Source: Flavobacteriaceae bacterium GSB9
GTDB taxonomy: Bacteria; Bacteroidota; Bacteroidia; Flavobacteriales; Flavobacteriaceae
Direction of reading: 5' to 3'
Length of the DNA: 64,000 nt
NCBI GenBank assembly: GCA_022749295.1
Contig: CP062007.1
Location: 2,232,001-2,296,000, forward strand
Under the pieces are notes generated by a model. The model did no database searches and was not told where the DNA came from. It saw only the letters and a program-made list of their open reading frames with translations. Shown here one piece after another: positions 61,480 to 64,000 of this stretch (position 1 is its first letter; the number at the start of each line of letters is the position of its first letter). The translations under genes were made by a program, and so were the position numbers.

Positions 61480-62223
61480 TTAGTTAAACTTAGCTTCTAT
61501 AATTTGCATGAAACGTTCTTCAAATTCTTCTTTCCCAACCCAACCATTATAATCTGGTTTCACCATAGTTTCAATAAAGTTTTTAGCATTAGCATAGGTT
61601 TGAAAGGTGTTTAACTGCGATATCACGCGGTCGTAATCTTCGCTGTGGCCATCAAACAAGTGTTTTATAAATGCAATTTTATCGTTAAGCCCAATATTGA
61701 GCCCTCCTATTTTCAGCTTATCATTTAACGATTTTTTTTCATTAGGCTGTCCATTACTATTAACAGCAGGCTCAAAAACAGGGGTTTCATCGAATCCAGC
61801 GGTAATGTCGTCTAAATTAAACTGTTTGGGGCTGGGTTCTTCAGGTTTTGCTTCTTTTAAAGTATGATCTATTTCATCAAGGGCATCGGGCATTTGCGCA
61901 ACCATATCCTTAATTTTGTTCATCACTGGCTCCATAATGGCTTCGTCTTCATCATCGTCCATGTTAACATAAATTTTGTCCTCAATCTCTATGTTATGGC
62001 TTATTTTATCATTGAACGTTCTGTCACGCATACCAAAATAAGTCGTGTCGTTGCCTATAGTTGGCAATTCGCCTTCAAAGTTATCGTGCGCAAATTTCAA
62101 TACCGATAGTTTTTCGTATAGCACCGAAACCTCTGCATGCATTTTAAGCACGTCTTCCTTCCCTTTTAACTCAAGAATCCTATTGGCGACACTTATAAGT
62201 TGTTCTTCTATCTTCTTCTTCAT
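61480..62223 (-). CDS. Conserved hypothetical protein, coiled-coil N-terminus
   Basis: A 247-residue protein, not recognised beyond looking flavobacterium-like. It has an N-terminal helical part (KKKIEEQLISVANRILEL), a central acidic, low-complexity region (DDDEDEAIMEPV, PEEPSPKQF), and a C-terminal helical block (KIAFIKHLFDGHSEDYDRVI to MQIIEAKFN). No signal peptide or membrane helix. It is 3 bases upstream of rsmI, so it may have a role in ribosome or cell-cycle housekeeping; this is context only. Confidence 0.75.
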   Translation of the reverse strand: MKKKIEEQLISVANRILELKGKEDVLKMHAEVSVLYEKLSVLKFAHDNFEGELPTIGNDTTYFGMRDRTFNDKISHNIEIEDKIYVNMDDDEDEAIMEPVMNKIKDMVAQMPDALDEIDHTLKEAKPEEPSPKQFNLDDITAGFDETPVFEPAVNSNGQPNEKKSLNDKLKIGGLNIGLNDKIAFIKHLFDGHSEDYDRVISQLNTFQTYANAKNFIETMVKPDYNGWVGKEEFEERFMQIIEAKFN

Positions 62224-62331
62224 AGTTTATAATTTTAAAAATTATTGTGCTATAGGCTTTTGTTTTTTAATAAATTTACGCCACCTTTATACAAACGAAT
62301 AATTGCTTTGTTTTAGTGCTAAAATTACAAA

Positions 62332-62979
62332 ATGTTTCTCGAAAATACGGTAAATCATAAAGAACAATTTGGTTGGATTGAAGTTATCTGTGGCTCAATG
62401 TTTTCTGGTAAAACCGAAGAACTCATTAGGCGATTAAAACGCGCACAGTTTGCTAGACAAAAAGTAGAGATTTTTAAACCCACAATCGATGTACGTTATG
62501 ATGAGGATATGGTTGTATCGCATGACGACAATGAAATTCGCTCAACACCCGTACCGGCAGCAGCTAACATACCTATTTTAGCCGATGGCTGCGATGTAGT
62601 AGGTATCGACGAAGCCCAGTTTTTTGATGAAGAAATTGTTAGGGTGTGCAACGATTTGGCCAATAAAGGCGTTCGGGTAATTGTAGCTGGCTTGGATATG
62701 GATTTTAAGGGCAATCCCTTTGGCCCTATGCCTAATTTAATGGCTACGGCCGAATATGTTACCAAAGTGCACGCCGTTTGCACGCGTACTGGTAACTTGG
62801 CGCAGTACAGCTACCGCAAATCTAAAAGTGATAACCTGGTATTATTAGGTGAAGTTGAAGAGTACGAACCTTTAAGTCGTGCTGCTTACTATAAAGCCAT
62901 GTTGCGCGATAAAGTTAGAAACATGCGGGTAAACGATGCTGAAGAAATAATCAATAAACCCAAAGACAACGATGCCTAA
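62332..62979 (+). CDS. tdk: Thymidine kinase, type II
   Basis: A 215-residue enzyme that phosphorylates thymidine in the salvage pathway. Walker A is [15 protein letters not shown], the second site is [11 protein letters not shown], and the lasso region has [16 protein letters not shown]. Only one Cys remains in the usual four-Cys zinc site, so this form probably lacks structural zinc. It overlaps the alanine racemase start by 8 bases and is divergent from the hypothetical-rsmI run. Confidence 0.95.
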   Translation: MFLENTVNHKEQFGWIEVICGSMFSGKTEELIRRLKRAQFARQKVEIFKPTIDVRYDEDMVVSHDDNEIRSTPVPAAANIPILADGCDVVGIDEAQFFDEEIVRVCNDLANKGVRVIVAGLDMDFKGNPFGPMPNLMATAEYVTKVHAVCTRTGNLAQYSYRKSKSDNLVLLGEVEEYEPLSRAAYYKAMLRDKVRNMRVNDAEEIINKPKDNDA

Positions 62980-64000
62980 AGCGCAAGAAACGGTGCTTGA
63001 AATAAACTTAAAGGCACTTCAGCACAACCTTGAATACCTCAAATCGAAACTACAGCCTACCACCAAATTCATGGCCGTGGTAAAAGCTTATGCCTATGGT
63101 AGCGACGCAAATAAAACAGCTTATTTTCTTCAAAAACTAGGTGTAGATTATTTTGCTGTTGCTTACATAAGTGAAGGTATTGCGCTAAGAAAATCTGGAA
63201 TAACAACGCCCATTTTGGTGTTGCACCCGCAAACAGTTAATTTCAATCAGCTCATTGAACATTGCTTAGAACCCGCGCTTTATAATACGAAGATTTTAGA
63301 TGAATTTTTGGAGGTCGCTTCCACAGAAAAACTTCAAAACTACCCAATTCACATTAAGTTTAATTCAGGGCTAAACCGATTGGGTTTTGATGAAAAACAC
63401 ATCAACGATAATGTTTCAAAACTAAAAACCAACAGCTCTGTAACAGTAAAATCGATATTTTCACATTTGGCAGCCAGTGAAGATTTAAACGAAAAAGCAT
63501 TCTCAATACAACAAATTGAACGCTTTAAAACTATTGCTAAAAATTTCACAAAAGGATTGGGCTACAAGCTTATTATGCACATGTGCAATACATCAGGAAT
63601 TTTAAACTACACCGAAGCCCATTTTGATATGGTAAGAAGTGGTATTGGGCTTTATGGCTTTGGAAATTCTGAAAAAGAAAACCAATACTTAAAACCCATT
63701 GGCACCTTAAAAACGGTAATTTCTCAAATTCACCACATAAAAGAAGGCGAAACCGTAGGGTATAACCGTGCGTTTAAAAGCCTTAAACCCACTAAAACAG
63801 CAACGTTGCCTATTGGGCATGCCGATGGTATTGGCAGGCAATACGGTAAAGGTAAAGGTTACGTAACCATAAACAACAAAAAAGCACCAATAATTGGCAA
63901 TGTTTGCATGGATATGATTATGGTTGATGTATCGAACATTAATTGTAAAGAAGGTGACGAAGTTATTGTATTCGACAATAAAAACACTGCTGAAAACCTA
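62972..64000 (+). CDS. alr: Alanine racemase, N-terminal part (runs off window)
   Basis: A PLP enzyme that makes D-alanine for peptidoglycan. The PLP Lys is in [14 protein letters not shown], and the barrel includes [15 protein letters not shown] and [10 protein letters not shown]. The second catalytic region ([11 protein letters not shown]) is just before the edge. The frame runs from ATG 62972 to the last base (343 codons) without a stop, so the last few dozen residues are outside. It overlaps tdk by 8 bases, suggesting an operon. Confidence 0.94.
   Translation, partial: MPKAQETVLEINLKALQHNLEYLKSKLQPTTKFMAVVKAYAYGSDANKTAYFLQKLGVDYFAVAYISEGIALRKSGITTPILVLHPQTVNFNQLIEHCLEPALYNTKILDEFLEVASTEKLQNYPIHIKFNSGLNRLGFDEKHINDNVSKLKTNSSVTVKSIFSHLAASEDLNEKAFSIQQIERFKTIAKNFTKGLGYKLIMHMCNTSGILNYTEAHFDMVRSGIGLYGFGNSEKENQYLKPIGTLKTVISQIHHIKEGETVGYNRAFKSLKPTKTATLPIGHADGIGRQYGKGKGYVTINNKKAPIIGNVCMDMIMVDVSNINCKEGDEVIVFDNKNTAENL

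Overview
The window reads as a chromosome segment of a flavobacterium (phylum Bacteroidota, probably a marine Flavobacteriaceae). Supporting signs are an AT-rich sequence, weak or absent Shine-Dalgarno sites with several TTG starts, repeated Bacteroidota-type promoters (TTG, about 19-20 bases, TANNTTTG), a type IX secretion sorting tail, an IPExxxVDY-family protein, an OmpA protein with thrombospondin-3 repeats and a FeoB-associated Cys-rich microprotein. Genes are dense and mostly housekeeping. I see no insertion sequence, prophage, CRISPR array or rRNA operon.

Layout. 1-5.9 kb: the end of a DUF885 peptidase, a tRNA-Arg/tRNA-Asn cluster with a probable decayed third tRNA, rseP, a secreted M1 aminopeptidase and a Sco1-like protein. 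5.9-16.4 kb: a metal-acquisition region with feoAB and its Cys-rich microprotein, a DtxR/MntR-type regulator, a divergent TonB-dependent receptor and a Mn/Zn-type ABC importer. A perfect palindrome lies between the regulator and the receptor, and a weaker copy precedes feoAB. 16.5-24.1 kb: a run of four tightly spaced genes, comprising a very large TPR plus MORN-repeat protein, two DUF3857/transglutaminase-like proteins (one with its catalytic triad replaced) and yraN. 24.1-33.3 kb (minus strand): a TlpA-like thioredoxin, mfd, pyk with an IPExxxVDY gene, and acpP-fabF-rnc. 33.5-38.0 kb: purN, rnhA, a PfkB kinase and a PurF-type amidotransferase. 38.1-38.4 kb: two tandem near-identical small-RNA-like units. 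38.5-48.8 kb: a superoxide dismutase, AddA-like and AddB-like repair proteins, kbl, an OmpA-family protein and an alpha/beta hydrolase. 49-64 kb: a P1B-4-type metal exporter, tRNA-Ala, a MATE transporter, two coupled microproteins, a 2OG oxygenase, a QueD/PTPS enzyme, an LpxH-like hydrolase, MFS, recJ, OsmC, an AhpD-like protein, a UDG-family protein, HopJ, rsmI, tdk and the start of alr.

How the genes fit together. FeoAB, the TonB receptor, the ABC importer, the DtxR-type regulator and, 35 kb away, the P1B-4 exporter and Fe/Mn superoxide dismutase outline divalent-metal homeostasis. The AddA-like and AddB-like genes, recJ, mfd and the UDG-family gene are DNA repair. acpP-fabF-rnc is a classic conserved cluster.

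The least explained items are the tandem RNA-like units at 38.1-38.4 kb, a 35-residue gene with its own promoter at 6.0 kb, the pair of coupled membrane microproteins at 52.8-53.1 kb, the winged-helix-like tails on both metal permeases, the permease gene without a normal start codon, and a family of short dispersed intergenic hairpin elements. All calls come from reading the sequence; no database search was run.
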